A DNA stretch of 64,000 nucleotides. Origin: Akkermansia muciniphila. GTDB taxonomy: Bacteria > Verrucomicrobiota > Verrucomicrobiia > Verrucomicrobiales > Akkermansiaceae. The stretch covers positions 288,743-352,742 of the forward strand of contig NZ_PJKB01000003.1 of the NCBI RefSeq assembly GCF_002884975.1, written 5' to 3'. Below, piece after piece: positions 45,413-54,834 of the stretch (position 1 is its first letter; every line of letters begins with the position of its first letter). Position numbers and translations under genes: made by a program. Below the pieces are notes generated by a model. It did no database searches, was not told the DNA's origin, and saw only the letters and a program-made list of their open reading frames with translations.

Positions 45413-46531
45413 CTAGTGTAGTCCTATCTGTGCAGTACGGCAGAATATTTCAGTAAAACGTTCCCTGTCTCCACCATAAATGGCTTCATGAAGCAAGGTT
45501 CCCCAATCCCGGTTGGCTTCAATAATAACAGGTCCTTCAGGCGTAACGGCAATATCCCACCCTATGGAATGAATCCCGGGAAACAATTGATGGGCATCCA
45601 GCGCCAATTGACAGCTTTCTTCAAAGAAAGGAATTTGGAATCCGGCAAAAGGAATTCCGGTATCAGGATGTCCATGAAATTTCCCAAAACATGATTTTAA
45701 ATTCCTGTGGCCTTTTGTATTTAACATCCCAGTCCTGTCTATTCCAACGCCAATTCCTCCCGTACGGCCATTAGAAAGATTGCTGCCATTAGAGCCAACC
45801 AGCAGAAACTGGGTATAAATATAAATTCCTTCTGAATCAGAAAGAGTGACAAATCTTATCGTATTAACAGCCTCAGGATATAATACATCCATTTCCGGAT
45901 GCTGAACAATCTTCGCCTCCACCAGATGATTTGCCGCCTGATGTTCCATTTCCCCACGTTCCGCGGGCAGGCCGTTCAACAGCAGACTAAGCACCCCTTC
46001 CCTGTTTTGCATTTCCAACTCAAAACATTTTCTTCCCTGAACACCATCCTGAGGCTTCAAAAACAGAGGAATATTGCAGGAATGAAGCCATTCTGCAAAA
46101 GGAATATTTAAGCAGTTGTAATGAAAGATGCCTTCACCGTCTACAATACCCAAAGGAACGGAAACAGGCAACCGGGCATTGGACAAATACCGGGCCGTTA
46201 CATCCTTGTAATCCAGCATGTGGGCCAAGGTAATATGCCGGGAATCGCGAGCCATATCAAATTCCCTCTGGAAAACAAACTCCTGCACGCACGAAGATTC
46301 CCGATCCAATCCCATTTGCATGTAATGGACATAGGCGTCTTCAATGTTCCATTCCCCACCTTCCCGGTAAATCTGAATGATCTCCTCCATCATCTGTTTC
46401 CTGCTTTTCCGGGATTCCTCAGGATAAAAGGAATACTCATCAAAATTCAGGGATTCCACATACCGACGAATTTCGTCCTGATGCCCTTTCAAACGCTTTT
46501 TTGATGAAAATAAGCGACGGATGCAATTCAT
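45413..46531 (-). CDS. ATP-grasp protein of the sugar-transfer-associated type
   Basis: This 372-aa protein has a helical N-terminus and an ATP-grasp core. LFLKPQDGVQGRKCF (about 157-170) carries the ATP-binding Lys. HSIGWDIAVTPEGPVIIEANRDWG-like text, here split as IGWDIAVTPEGPV and IIEANRDWG, carries the metal-binding Glu and Asn. This resembles the ATP-grasp family often found in capsule and exopolysaccharide loci. I choose ATG 46531; a TTG at 46624 overlaps the predicted -35 box and adds unlikely sequence. It heads the operon with the reductase-like and PP-loop genes. It probably joins a carboxylate to an amine or hydroxyl, but the substrate is unknown. Confidence 0.8.
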   Translation of the reverse strand: MNCIRRLFSSKKRLKGHQDEIRRYVESLNFDEYSFYPEESRKSRKQMMEEIIQIYREGGEWNIEDAYVHYMQMGLDRESSCVQEFVFQREFDMARDSRHITLAHMLDYKDVTARYLSNARLPVSVPLGIVDGEGIFHYNCLNIPFAEWLHSCNIPLFLKPQDGVQGRKCFELEMQNREGVLSLLLNGLPAERGEMEHQAANHLVEAKIVQHPEMDVLYPEAVNTIRFVTLSDSEGIYIYTQFLLVGSNGSNLSNGRTGGIGVGIDRTGMLNTKGHRNLKSCFGKFHGHPDTGIPFAGFQIPFFEESCQLALDAHQLFPGIHSIGWDIAVTPEGPVIIEANRDWGTLLHEAIYGGDRERFTEIFCRTAQIGLH

Positions 46532-46921
46532 AATTTCAACATGATGAAGGCAAAAGAAATTCAATCCTTTCAGATAGAAAAAGTTATCCTGTCTGATGAT
46601 CGCGAATTGCCAATTCTGTGTCAATAATAATTTTTTAATTTGAAAAAGACGAAAAACTAGAAGATGCGGTCAAAGTATTTTAAGGTTAGGCCAATACCTT
46701 CCCAATTTTAAACTCTTATAGTTGAATAAGATAATTTTTTGTATAAAATTTTATCATATATATAAATCCAGAGATTTTCGAAAGACGTTTTCTGACAAAT
46801 GGTGAATTTACAGATAAAATAAACCTTGATAGTGACCTGCAGCAACTATGAGCCATTTTAAATGGACACCATCCTCCTTTACCTCCAAAAGGGTCTCCGA
46901 GTCATTCCAGCGATCCCGGCA
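46532..46921. other. AT-rich intergenic region upstream of the accessory operon
   Basis: These 390 bases are clearly AT-rich and hold no supported gene. They contain the predicted promoter of the ATP-grasp operon at the left end. The right end is the downstream flank of the pyruvyl transferase-like gene. Confidence 0.4.
46596..46624 (-). promoter_or_regulatory. Predicted promoter of the accessory operon
   Basis: On the minus strand TTGACA (46624-46619) is followed after 17 bases by GATCAT (46601-46596). The expected start lies near 46589, giving a leader of about 58 bases to ATG 46531. Confidence 0.5.
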
Positions 46922-48064
46922 TTAAAAGGAAGGAGTCCCCGTCTTCCCAACCGGGGGATGCCCCAGCCGCTTCTTGTAAACCCGCAAGCCGCAGACCTTG
47001 ATACGAAGCATTCCGTTTTCTTCCTTGCGGTAATAAAGGTATTTGAACAAAGCGGCGGCCTTCCCTGTCCGCCGGGCATGCGCAGCCTTTTTCTCCCGGC
47101 AGCGGTCCATGTCCGGAGCAGCCAAAACCTTGTCCAGCCAGGGAAACTCACTTAGCTCATTCAGCAGATGCACGCGGGGAAAACGCTCCCGCAGGGACAA
47201 TTCATAAATTCCGGAAATCTTTCCGTAAACGTTATCCATCAGAAAAACCTCCTTGCCCAGAAGGGCTCCGGAAATGCCCAGATGCAACCTGTCCGTTAAA
47301 ATGACGTCAGGCTGGTCCAGCGCCTTCAAAAGCCAGCGGGCATAGGCAAAAGCGTGTTCCACTTCATCAATTACGCGTACGGAATACGCGGAAAGGTCCG
47401 TATTCAAAGGAAGTTCCTTCAGGGATTGAGCATGGCCGGTACTTTCCGGGTCACTCCGTAGGCAGACAGCGAGCTTTCCGGCGCCGGGGAGCGTCACCAG
47501 GGAAGTTTTGGTATCCTTTTTCATGCATTTTCCCCACGCCCGTTCCTCCATCTCCAGAAAAGGCAGCCTGACAGGCCGTTTCTTCAGCATCTCCGGCTCC
47601 GCGGCCAGGGCCATGTCATCCGCCAGCATAAACCGGGCCTTTCCATTCCGTGACAGGCAGTAATCATAACTGGCCCGTTCCCGGCAAAATACGGTAAAAC
47701 GTTCATCCAGCACATCCACCAGTTCATCACAATCCCTGAAGCTCTGCGGCAGGATCACACACCTCCGGAGATGCGGATCCGAAAAAAGGCGCACGTAATG
47801 AGGCAGCATGCCAAAATAAGGGACAAAACCTCCCCCGCCGCCGTAAACCAGCGTTATTTCTTCCTTTCCGGCAGGGAGTTCCGGCCCGCATGAACTGAAC
47901 TCCAGTCCCTCCCTTTCAAACAGGGCAACCGTGGAAGCGGCAATCAGGGCATCCCCCACATTCCCCTGGTTCATCATATAATGGAATGGCCCCAGCTCAC
48001 GCAGAAGCTCCATCATCTCGTGAACAGGGACAGGGGAACAGGGAATCCGGCTACAATCCATCAC
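46922..48064 (-). CDS. Polysaccharide pyruvyl transferase family protein
   Basis: This 380-aa protein resembles the CsaB/ExoV family that adds pyruvate ketals to cell-surface glycans. The N-terminal MNQGNVGDALIAASTVALFE and LVYGGGGGFVPYFG, and the later VILTDRLHLGISGALLGKEVFLMDN, are typical of the GT-B-like fold. No signal peptide is present, so it acts in the cytoplasm on a lipid-linked or nucleotide-linked glycan. It precedes the three-gene accessory operon on the same strand but is separated by 390 bases. Its GC content is closer to the core genes than that of the operon. Confidence 0.85.
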   Translation of the reverse strand: MMDCSRIPCSPVPVHEMMELLRELGPFHYMMNQGNVGDALIAASTVALFEREGLEFSSCGPELPAGKEEITLVYGGGGGFVPYFGMLPHYVRLFSDPHLRRCVILPQSFRDCDELVDVLDERFTVFCRERASYDYCLSRNGKARFMLADDMALAAEPEMLKKRPVRLPFLEMEERAWGKCMKKDTKTSLVTLPGAGKLAVCLRSDPESTGHAQSLKELPLNTDLSAYSVRVIDEVEHAFAYARWLLKALDQPDVILTDRLHLGISGALLGKEVFLMDNVYGKISGIYELSLRERFPRVHLLNELSEFPWLDKVLAAPDMDRCREKKAAHARRTGKAAALFKYLYYRKEENGMLRIKVCGLRVYKKRLGHPPVGKTGTPSF

Positions 48065-48129
48065 CCTGATTCTACCTTACCGGCCATCAGGACGCAACTA
48101 CATAGGGCGGGGACGCCTCTCCGGCGTTT

Positions 48130-49965
48130 CTAGTTGCCTGCCTTGCGGGATTCCCTCACGCGGTCGTTGGCGTTCAGGATGCGCTTGCGCAGGCGGATGA
48201 AATGGGGAGTGGCTTCCACCAGTTCATCAGGCTCAATGTACTCAATGGCGCGCTCCAGTGAAAAGATGACGGGAGGGGAAAGCTGAATGCCGTCACCCTT
48301 CGTGGCGGACCGGATGTTGTTCAGGTGCTTTTCCTTGCACGGATTGACCGGCATGTCCATCTGGCGCGGGTTTTCACCCACGATCTGGCCTTCGTAAATA
48401 TCTTCCTGGGCCCCTACGAACAAACGTCCTCGTTCTTCCAGGGCCACCAGCGCAAAGGGAGTGGAGACGCCCGTTTCCATGGAAACCAGCGTTCCCGTGG
48501 TACGCGTGGTGATGTCCCCGGCGTAAGGGCCGTAATCCCGGAACAGGTGGGAGAAAATGCCGTGGCCGGACGTCAGGTTGACCAGCTCAAACTCAAACCC
48601 GATGATGCCGCGCGTAGGAATGTAGGCTTGAATGAAGGTATGGCCCGTCCCTTCCTTGCACACCATGTCTTCCATCTGCCCCTTGCGGGCGTGAAGAAGC
48701 TTCATGACGCCATTGGCGTGTTCGTCCGGAACTTCCACGTAGATCGTTTCATACGGTTCCGTAAGGCGGTCGTTCTCATCCCTCTTCATGATCACGGTGG
48801 GACGGGAGACGCACAGTTCATAATTTTCACGGCGCATGGTTTCCACCAGCACGGCAATCTGCATGGCGCCGCGGGCGGAGACGGAAAAGACGCCGGCCTT
48901 GTCCGTATCTTCCACCTGGATGGAAATATTCGTGCGCATCTCCCTCATCAGGCGGTCGCGGATCACGCGGGAAGTCACATTCTTGCCGTCACGGCCGCCG
49001 AAAGGCCCGTTGTTAATGGAAAATTCCATGGAGATGGTGGGCGGGTCAATCGCCACGAACGGCAGGGCTTCCGTTTCTGCGGAACCGCCCAGGGTCTCCC
49101 CGATGTTCACATTTTCAAACCCCGCCACGCCTACGATGTTGCCCGCCACGCCAATGGCTGAATCCGTGGCGCCCAGACCGGAATATTCAAACATGCGGGT
49201 CACCTTGCCGGAGATGCAGGTGCCGTCGCTCTGATGAAGCCAGACGGTATCCCCTTTCTTCACGGTGCCTGAGGTAATGCGGCCGATGGCCACGCGGCCT
49301 ACATAGTCATCCCAGTCAATATTGGAAACGAGCATCTTGAACTCGCCTTCCGGATCGGCATCCTTCGGAGCGGGAATGTGCTCCACAATCTTGAACAGAA
49401 GAGGCGTACAGTCCACGGGGGGTTCCCCCTCCATGGAATTCATGAAATAGCCGTCGCGGGCGGAACCGTATACAAAGGGGGCTTCAAACTGTTCGTCCGT
49501 GGCGCCCAGTTCCAAAAAGAGTTCCAGCACCTGGTCATGCACCGCGGCGGGGTCCGCATGGGGACGGTCAATCTTGTTGATCACCACAATGGGCATCAGC
49601 CCTTCCTGCAAGGCCTTGCGGAGCACGAAGCGCGTCTGGGCCTGCGGACCTTCAAAAGCGTCCACCACCAGCAGTACGCCGTCCACCATCTTCATCACGC
49701 GTTCCACTTCGCCGCCGAAGTCGGCGTGCCCGGGGGTATCCACAATGTTGATGGTATAGTCATTCCAGAGAATGGAAGTATTCTTGGCCTTGATCGTAAT
49801 GCCTTTTTCACGCTCCAGATCCATGGAATCCATGGCGCGTTCCTGCACGGCCTGGTTGGCCCGGTAGGCTCCCCCCGCCTGCAAAAGTTGGTCCACCAGG
49901 GTCGTTTTCCCATGGTCAACGTGAGCGATAATAGCGAGGTTGCGGAACTTGGAAGGGTCTGACAT
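48130..49965 (-). CDS. typA: Ribosome-associated GTPase TypA/BipA
   Basis: This 611-aa translational GTPase has G1 AHVDHGKTT (14-22), G2 [10 protein letters not shown]-type text (here [12 protein letters not shown]), G3 [14 protein letters not shown] and G4 VINKIDRP. The EF-G-like domains III and V and the TypA-specific C-terminal domain ([21 protein letters not shown]) follow. It binds the 70S ribosome and supports growth at low temperature and under stress and 50S assembly. Length matches the family. It is divergent from ilvE across a 198-base intergenic region. Confidence 0.97.
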   Translation of the reverse strand: MSDPSKFRNLAIIAHVDHGKTTLVDQLLQAGGAYRANQAVQERAMDSMDLEREKGITIKAKNTSILWNDYTINIVDTPGHADFGGEVERVMKMVDGVLLVVDAFEGPQAQTRFVLRKALQEGLMPIVVINKIDRPHADPAAVHDQVLELFLELGATDEQFEAPFVYGSARDGYFMNSMEGEPPVDCTPLLFKIVEHIPAPKDADPEGEFKMLVSNIDWDDYVGRVAIGRITSGTVKKGDTVWLHQSDGTCISGKVTRMFEYSGLGATDSAIGVAGNIVGVAGFENVNIGETLGGSAETEALPFVAIDPPTISMEFSINNGPFGGRDGKNVTSRVIRDRLMREMRTNISIQVEDTDKAGVFSVSARGAMQIAVLVETMRRENYELCVSRPTVIMKRDENDRLTEPYETIYVEVPDEHANGVMKLLHARKGQMEDMVCKEGTGHTFIQAYIPTRGIIGFEFELVNLTSGHGIFSHLFRDYGPYAGDITTRTTGTLVSMETGVSTPFALVALEERGRLFVGAQEDIYEGQIVGENPRQMDMPVNPCKEKHLNNIRSATKGDGIQLSPPVIFSLERAIEYIEPDELVEATPHFIRLRKRILNANDRVRESRKAGN

Positions 49966-50163
49966 TGCGCGCGAGAGCTAAAAGCACTGGAAAATAAATG
50001 TCAAGTCTGCTCCATGAATACCTCCATATTATTTTTTACGCGCGCGCCATGGCAGCCGCAGGTGACGGAACTTTTATCTTCTGCGGTGAATTTATAGCTT
50101 TCCCCCCCCTCCAAATGGGGCTATCCTGTTCTGGCATAAATAATTTCTAAATTCTAGACAACG

Positions 50164-51030
50164 ATGAAGATTTGGTTAGATGGAAAACTGGTGGAACAGG
50201 AGGAGGCCAAGACCTCCGTTTTTGACCACGGTACGCTCTATGGAGACGGCATTTTTGAAGGCATCCGGTTCTACAACAAGCGCGTCTTCCGCCTGGAAGA
50301 CCACATGGAACGCTTGTATGACTGCGCCCATTACCTCCTGCTGGACATCCCCTATACCCGGGAAGAACTCTCCAAGGCCGTATGTGATACGGCGGCGGCC
50401 TCCGGCCTGAAAGACGGGTACATCCGCCTGGTGGTTACCCGCGGCATCGGCAACCTGGGGCTCAATCCCTTCAACTGCAAACGCCCCAGTGTCTTCATCA
50501 TCGCGGATAAAATCTCCCTGTATGATCCCGCCGTGTATGAAAACGGGCTGGCTCTGATCACCAGCTCCGTACGCCGCAACCGTCCGGACACCCTCTGCCC
50601 CCAGGTCAAATCCCTCAACTATCTCAACAACATCCTGGCCAAAATGGAAGCTGTGCGCCAGGGCGTTGCGGAAGCCCTGATGCTGAATGACCTGGGCAAC
50701 GTGGCCGAATGCACGGGTGACAACATCTTCATTGTGAAGGACGGAGCCGTCTTCACGCCGCCCGTCACGGACGGCTGCCTGGACGGCATCACGCGCCGCG
50801 TGGTGCTGGAAATCTGCCGGGAACTGCAAATCCCGGCGGAAGAGAAAACCATGAACCGTTTCACCATCACCTGCGCGGATGAATGCTTCCTGACCGGCAC
50901 CGCAGCGGAATGCGTTCCCGTCACCAAACTGGACGCCTACCAGCTGGGTTCCGGAAAAATCGGCCCGGTGACGGCCCGCATCCTGGCCCGCTTCCAGGAA
51001 CTGACCCAAACCACGGGAACGAGCTTCTGA
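50164..51030 (+). CDS. ilvE: Branched-chain amino-acid aminotransferase
   Basis: This 288-aa fold-type IV PLP enzyme interconverts branched-chain amino acids with their 2-oxo acids. The PLP lysine is K149 in CPQVKSLNYLNNIL. Substrate-binding segments are HGTLYGDGIFEGIRFYN and LGNVAECTGDNIFI, with TCADECFLTGTAAECVPV in the C-terminal part. It resembles the shorter IlvE type found in many anaerobes. D-amino-acid aminotransferase is the main alternative in this fold. It ends at a strong terminator. Confidence 0.92.
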   Translation: MKIWLDGKLVEQEEAKTSVFDHGTLYGDGIFEGIRFYNKRVFRLEDHMERLYDCAHYLLLDIPYTREELSKAVCDTAAASGLKDGYIRLVVTRGIGNLGLNPFNCKRPSVFIIADKISLYDPAVYENGLALITSSVRRNRPDTLCPQVKSLNYLNNILAKMEAVRQGVAEALMLNDLGNVAECTGDNIFIVKDGAVFTPPVTDGCLDGITRRVVLEICRELQIPAEEKTMNRFTITCADECFLTGTAAECVPVTKLDAYQLGSGKIGPVTARILARFQELTQTTGTSF

Positions 51031-51053
51031 AGAACGTCGCGTCCCTCTCAAGC

Positions 51054-51087
51054 AAAAAACGGCCCTCCTCCCGGAGGACCGTTTTTT
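51054..51087 (+). terminator. Rho-independent terminator of ilvE
   Basis: ACGGCCCTCC and GGAGGACCGT pair with one mismatch around TCCC, flanked by six A and six T. The symmetry would allow termination on both strands. Confidence 0.85.
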
Positions 51088-51199
51088 GTTGCCCCGCCTT
51101 CATCCATGATTCCTTTCCGGAGTGCAACGGAGGGGCTTTTTAAAAAGCCAAGCCATGCTGCATCCCGGGCAGGCGGACCCCGGCGGAAAAAGGACAACT

Positions 51200-52117
51200 T
51201 TATTTCTTCTTCGGCAATCCGGTTTCCGGATCAAATTGTTTGGCCTGCTGGGCGTGCTCCTTCGTCTGGTAAAACCGGACGTAATCAATCAGGAATTTCA
51301 CGGGATAACCCTGCCCGTCCTTCGGCGCTTTCTCGCACCAGGTGCCGCCCACGGCGGAATTGAGAATCAGGTAAAACGGCGTGCGGAACGGATTGCCCTC
51401 GTCCTTGGTATAATTCGTGGTATTCAGGTCAATGGACTTCACAAGCTTGTCATCCACCAGCAGCTTGATGGAATCCTTGTCCCACTCCATGACATAGGTA
51501 TGGAAATCATCGGAAAGATTGTCAATCTTCACCGTTCCCCCGCGGGAGGCATCCCTGCTGGATACGCCATCCGGGCTTAAATGGAAGGTGGAGTAAACCA
51601 CGTCCGGCTGCTGGGAAATGTTTTCCAGCATATCAATCTCTCCGTTGCCGGGCCAGCCCCACTTGTTCTTGCCAAGCAGCCAGATGGCAGGCCAGATGCC
51701 CTTGGTTTTGGGGACTTTGGCCCGCACTTCCAGACGGCCGAACATAAAGTTCTTTGTCTTGATAGTGGTGACGGATCCGGAGGTATAGGGCATGAACTTG
51801 GTATTCTTGATCCAGTCCGCCTGGCTCTTTTTATAATTGATGTTGGCAAACTTTTCAAAATGGGTCTCCAGCACCAGGCAGCCGTCCTCCACCCTCATAT
51901 TCTTCGGACGCCCGGTATAAGTCTGCTGGGAACCCTGGTTGCGCACCACGCCCAATTCCGGCTTCCACTTCTTAGCGTCTATTTTGGAGCCGTTAAACTC
52001 ATCCCCCCAAACATAAACCCAACCGCCGGGAAGGGTTTTAGGAGGCTTGACGTCTTCTCCCTTTCCGGACATGCAGAGGCATGCGGTTAACAGTACGGCA
52101 AACAGGCTTTTCTTCAT
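51200..52117 (-). CDS. Secreted GH16 glycoside hydrolase (candidate endo-O-glycanase)
   Basis: This 305-aa protein has a signal peptide (MKKSLFAVLLTACLCMSG) from ATG 52117. The GH16 jelly-roll carries the catalytic motif GEIDMLE, with nucleophile E160, D162 and acid/base E165. Flanking family features are WGDEFNGSKID and IWPAIWLLGKNKWGWPG. Laminarinase-type specificity is the default annotation. However, secreted GH16 enzymes of Akkermansia are known to cut inside mucin O-glycan chains, and that role fits this genome better. Linkage preference cannot be read from the sequence alone. Confidence 0.93.
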   Translation of the reverse strand: MKKSLFAVLLTACLCMSGKGEDVKPPKTLPGGWVYVWGDEFNGSKIDAKKWKPELGVVRNQGSQQTYTGRPKNMRVEDGCLVLETHFEKFANINYKKSQADWIKNTKFMPYTSGSVTTIKTKNFMFGRLEVRAKVPKTKGIWPAIWLLGKNKWGWPGNGEIDMLENISQQPDVVYSTFHLSPDGVSSRDASRGGTVKIDNLSDDFHTYVMEWDKDSIKLLVDDKLVKSIDLNTTNYTKDEGNPFRTPFYLILNSAVGGTWCEKAPKDGQGYPVKFLIDYVRFYQTKEHAQQAKQFDPETGLPKKK

Positions 52118-52265
52118 ATGGAGCAATACTGTACATGGAACCGCCGCCTTTCAAACAAAATACGTCCGGGCAGGCGCCTTTTCCCTTCCTTCTTCCCTTC
52201 CGGATGGCAAAACTCCCCGGAAAATGAGTCGCAGGCCTCTTCCGCCGCATGCTATATTCTACGGT

Positions 52266-52814
52266 ATGAAGGCAAATCCCCCTCCCTGCGGTCCGGCTCT
52301 TCTTCATCAAACCCCGGCAGGCCCCATCGTCATCGTGGAAAATGGAGCGGCTGTCACACACGTCTTCTTCAGGCGCCTGATGCAGCCGGAGCATGTGGAA
52401 TGGAAGGAAACGCCCCTGCTGCGCCGCACGGCCCGCCAGCTGGACGAGTACTTCCAAGGCACGCGCCGCACGTTTGACGTGCCGCTATCTCCGCAGGGAA
52501 CGGAATTTGAACAAACGGTCTGGAGAGCTCTTCAAACCATCCCCCATGGAGAAACCAGAAGCTATGGAAACATCGCCCGGCAAATAGGGCGTCCATCCGC
52601 CTGCCGGGCTGTGGGGCATGCCAACAACCAGAATCCCATCGGCATCATCATCCCCTGCCACCGGGTGATTGGAGCCAGCGGCAAACTGACCGGTTATGCA
52701 GGCGGCCTGACCATTAAGCAATACCTGCTGGAACTGGAACAGGGCGCCGTGGCTCCCTTCATGCTGTTTCCGGACGCGGAACGCATGTTATGGGACATCC
52801 CTGCCGGTTCCTGA
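52266..52814 (+). CDS. Methylated-DNA--protein-cysteine methyltransferase
   Basis: This 182-aa suicide DNA-repair protein removes alkyl groups from O6-alkylguanine. The acceptor Cys is C131 in GIIIPCHRVIG, and the DNA-recognition helix lies in SACRAVGHANNQNP with the arginine finger R114. The N-terminal domain is short. ATG 52266 is used because upstream codons overlap the divergent GH16 leader. It corresponds to the Ogt type. It converges with the FHA gene. Confidence 0.94.
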   Translation: MKANPPPCGPALLHQTPAGPIVIVENGAAVTHVFFRRLMQPEHVEWKETPLLRRTARQLDEYFQGTRRTFDVPLSPQGTEFEQTVWRALQTIPHGETRSYGNIARQIGRPSACRAVGHANNQNPIGIIIPCHRVIGASGKLTGYAGGLTIKQYLLELEQGAVAPFMLFPDAERMLWDIPAGS

Positions 52815-52840
52815 TACCGGCGCGGAAAATCCGGCCGCTC

Positions 52841-53437
52841 TCAGTGCGGCGCAGCCTCCGTCTGTGGAGGAGTCATGGATTTCAAGGCAGCCTTGGGGGA
52901 TTCAATGCCGAGCCACTGGAGAGGCAGCAGCTCTCCCGTCAACTTGTAATGCTTGTAGGTCAGGCCGGCGAAAACGGCCAGGAAAAACATCAAAACGGCA
53001 TACAGGGCCATCCACAAGTAATTCTTCCGCGCCGTACGGTTGGCTTGATCCGCCAGGTGCTGCAAATTCCGCATGGCGGGAGAAGGGGCCGTCTGCTCTT
53101 CCTCCCCTTCGTCCGGAGCGGGAGACATCCCGGGGGAAGGTTCTTCGACAAACCGGAGCCGGGCATCCCCCAGGGATATCTCATCCCCGTCGTAAAGGGA
53201 AGCGCCTCCCATGGGCGTCAGTCCGTTAATTTTGATTCCGTTAGTGGAGCCAAGGTCTTCAAGGACATAGCCACCTTCCTTGAACTGGAGCAGAGCATGC
53301 TCCCCGGACACGGATTGAAAAGGCAGCACGATTTCACAATGTTCATCGCGCCCGATGCGGGCGAAATATTCGCCGTTTTTCGGAAGAACTATGGTTTTCT
53401 CGGAACCGTCGGGGAGTTGGATGGAAAGGCGAGGCAT
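52841..53437 (-). CDS. FHA-domain membrane protein
   Basis: This 198-aa protein has an N-terminal forkhead-associated domain with the phosphothreonine-binding residues ARIGRDEHCEI (G29, R30), SVSGEHALL (S44, H47) and DLGSTNGIKING (N66). A negatively charged linker is followed by one membrane helix near 140-160 (WMALYAVLMFFLAVFAGLTY). ATG 53437 starts the FHA fold directly; upstream in-frame ATGs at 53470 and 53458 would add short non-conserved tails. It probably reads phosphothreonine signals at the cytoplasmic membrane. The partner kinase is not in the window. Confidence 0.82.
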   Translation of the reverse strand: MPRLSIQLPDGSEKTIVLPKNGEYFARIGRDEHCEIVLPFQSVSGEHALLQFKEGGYVLEDLGSTNGIKINGLTPMGGASLYDGDEISLGDARLRFVEEPSPGMSPAPDEGEEEQTAPSPAMRNLQHLADQANRTARKNYLWMALYAVLMFFLAVFAGLTYKHYKLTGELLPLQWLGIESPKAALKSMTPPQTEAAPH

Positions 53438-53730
53438 GATTTGCGGGCATGATGCCATGCCGATGCTCATTTTCAATCCAAAAGACCGTTTACGCCTCCT
53501 CCGGCAGTAAAAAATAACGGAGGCATCAGAGCTCCGCCAGTCCGGTTTGGAAATAACGGGATTCCTTGGCAACGCCTTCTCCAGGCCGCTTTTTCCCGGT
53601 GACGGCTTTGCCGCCCCGTTAAGGCTGTTTTCTGCTGCGGCGCCTGTTTCCCGCTTCACTGGAAAAGGGCAGCCGCACATGCCATGGAAAAGCCGTACAG
53701 TCCTGCACTTGTCTTGCGTTTTGGGGGGAA

Positions 53731-54801
53731 ATGGTTCATATTAAGAATATGTTTGTTGACAACATCCGCATATTTGCCAAGGCAGGAAAGGGAGGAAACG
53801 GGCTCGTCAGTTTCCGCAGGGCCAAATTCGTGCCCAAAGGCGGCCCGGACGGCGGCGACGGCGGCGACGGCGGAAGCGTTATTCTGGAAGTGGACCCGCA
53901 CACGAACGACCTGCGTTCCTTCTTTTATGACCCCAAACTGATTGCCACGGATGGAGTAGGCGGCCAGAGCGCTAAAAAACATGGTAAAAACGGCAAATCC
54001 GTCATCGGGAAGGTGCCTCCCGGCACTATCATTTACCGCAGTAATGCCTCCTCCATGTCGGAGGCGACGTGGCTGGAACGGGAAGGCGAAGGCATTGAGC
54101 TGGAAAAAATTGCGGACCTGACGGAAATCGGCACCCGGTTCACGCTGTGCCAGGGGGGCATAGGAGGCAAGGGCAACTGGCATTTCCGCTCTGCAACCAA
54201 CCAGGCTCCCACGGAAGCCGAATTGGGAACGGAAGGAGAGGAAGGCGTCTTTTTCATGGAACTGCGCCGCATTGCGGACGCTGGACTGGTGGGCTACCCC
54301 AACGCGGGCAAAAGCACTCTGCTGGGCGACATCTCGCAAGCCAAGCCCAAGGTAGCCAATTATCCCTTCACCACGCTCCAGCCCATCATCGGGGTGGTGG
54401 AATTCAACAGCTTCCGCCGCTGCATCGTGGCGGACATTCCCGGCATCATTGAGGGCGCGCACAATAACCGCGGCCTGGGGCATGAATTCCTGCGCCACAT
54501 CACGCGCTGCAAGGTGCTGGTCTTCGTTCTGGACATGGCCGGCAGCGAAGGCCGCGACCCCATTGAAGACCTTCAGAACCTCCGCACGGAAATCAAGCTG
54601 TACAGTGAAGACCTGGCCAAACAGCCCTGGTTCGTCGTTGCCAACAAAATGGACCTGGAAGGCGCGGAAGAAAACCTGAACAACTTCCGCATGCGTTTTC
54701 CGAAGGTGGACGTCATTCCCATCTCCGCCCTCAACGGGGACGGCATTTCCCAGCTCAAAAGCAAGCTTGATGAACTTGTAGGTTATAAATTCGTCCGTTA
54801 A
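53731..54801 (+). CDS. obg: Obg/CgtA GTPase
   Basis: This 356-aa ribosome-assembly GTPase has the Gly-rich Obg domain (FVPKGGPDGGDGGDGGSV). The G domain follows, with G1 GYPNAGKS (188-195), G3 DIPGIIEGAHNNRGLG and G4 VVANKMDLEGA. The start at 53731 is preceded by GGGGGG at a good ribosome-binding distance. An internal ATG at 53749 gives the more usual MFVD start but lacks such a site. Obg acts in 50S maturation and (p)ppGpp response. A sugar-kinase gene follows 33 bases later. Confidence 0.96.
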   Translation: MVHIKNMFVDNIRIFAKAGKGGNGLVSFRRAKFVPKGGPDGGDGGDGGSVILEVDPHTNDLRSFFYDPKLIATDGVGGQSAKKHGKNGKSVIGKVPPGTIIYRSNASSMSEATWLEREGEGIELEKIADLTEIGTRFTLCQGGIGGKGNWHFRSATNQAPTEAELGTEGEEGVFFMELRRIADAGLVGYPNAGKSTLLGDISQAKPKVANYPFTTLQPIIGVVEFNSFRRCIVADIPGIIEGAHNNRGLGHEFLRHITRCKVLVFVLDMAGSEGRDPIEDLQNLRTEIKLYSEDLAKQPWFVVANKMDLEGAEENLNNFRMRFPKVDVIPISALNGDGISQLKSKLDELVGYKFVR

Positions 54802-54834
54802 AAACCAACTGCCAATCCTCTCCCACCATCCGAC

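Noticed and set aside
46532-46624. TTG start at 46624 for the ATP-grasp gene
   Set aside because: The TTG is part of a predicted -35 box (TTGACA) and the added residues look non-coding.
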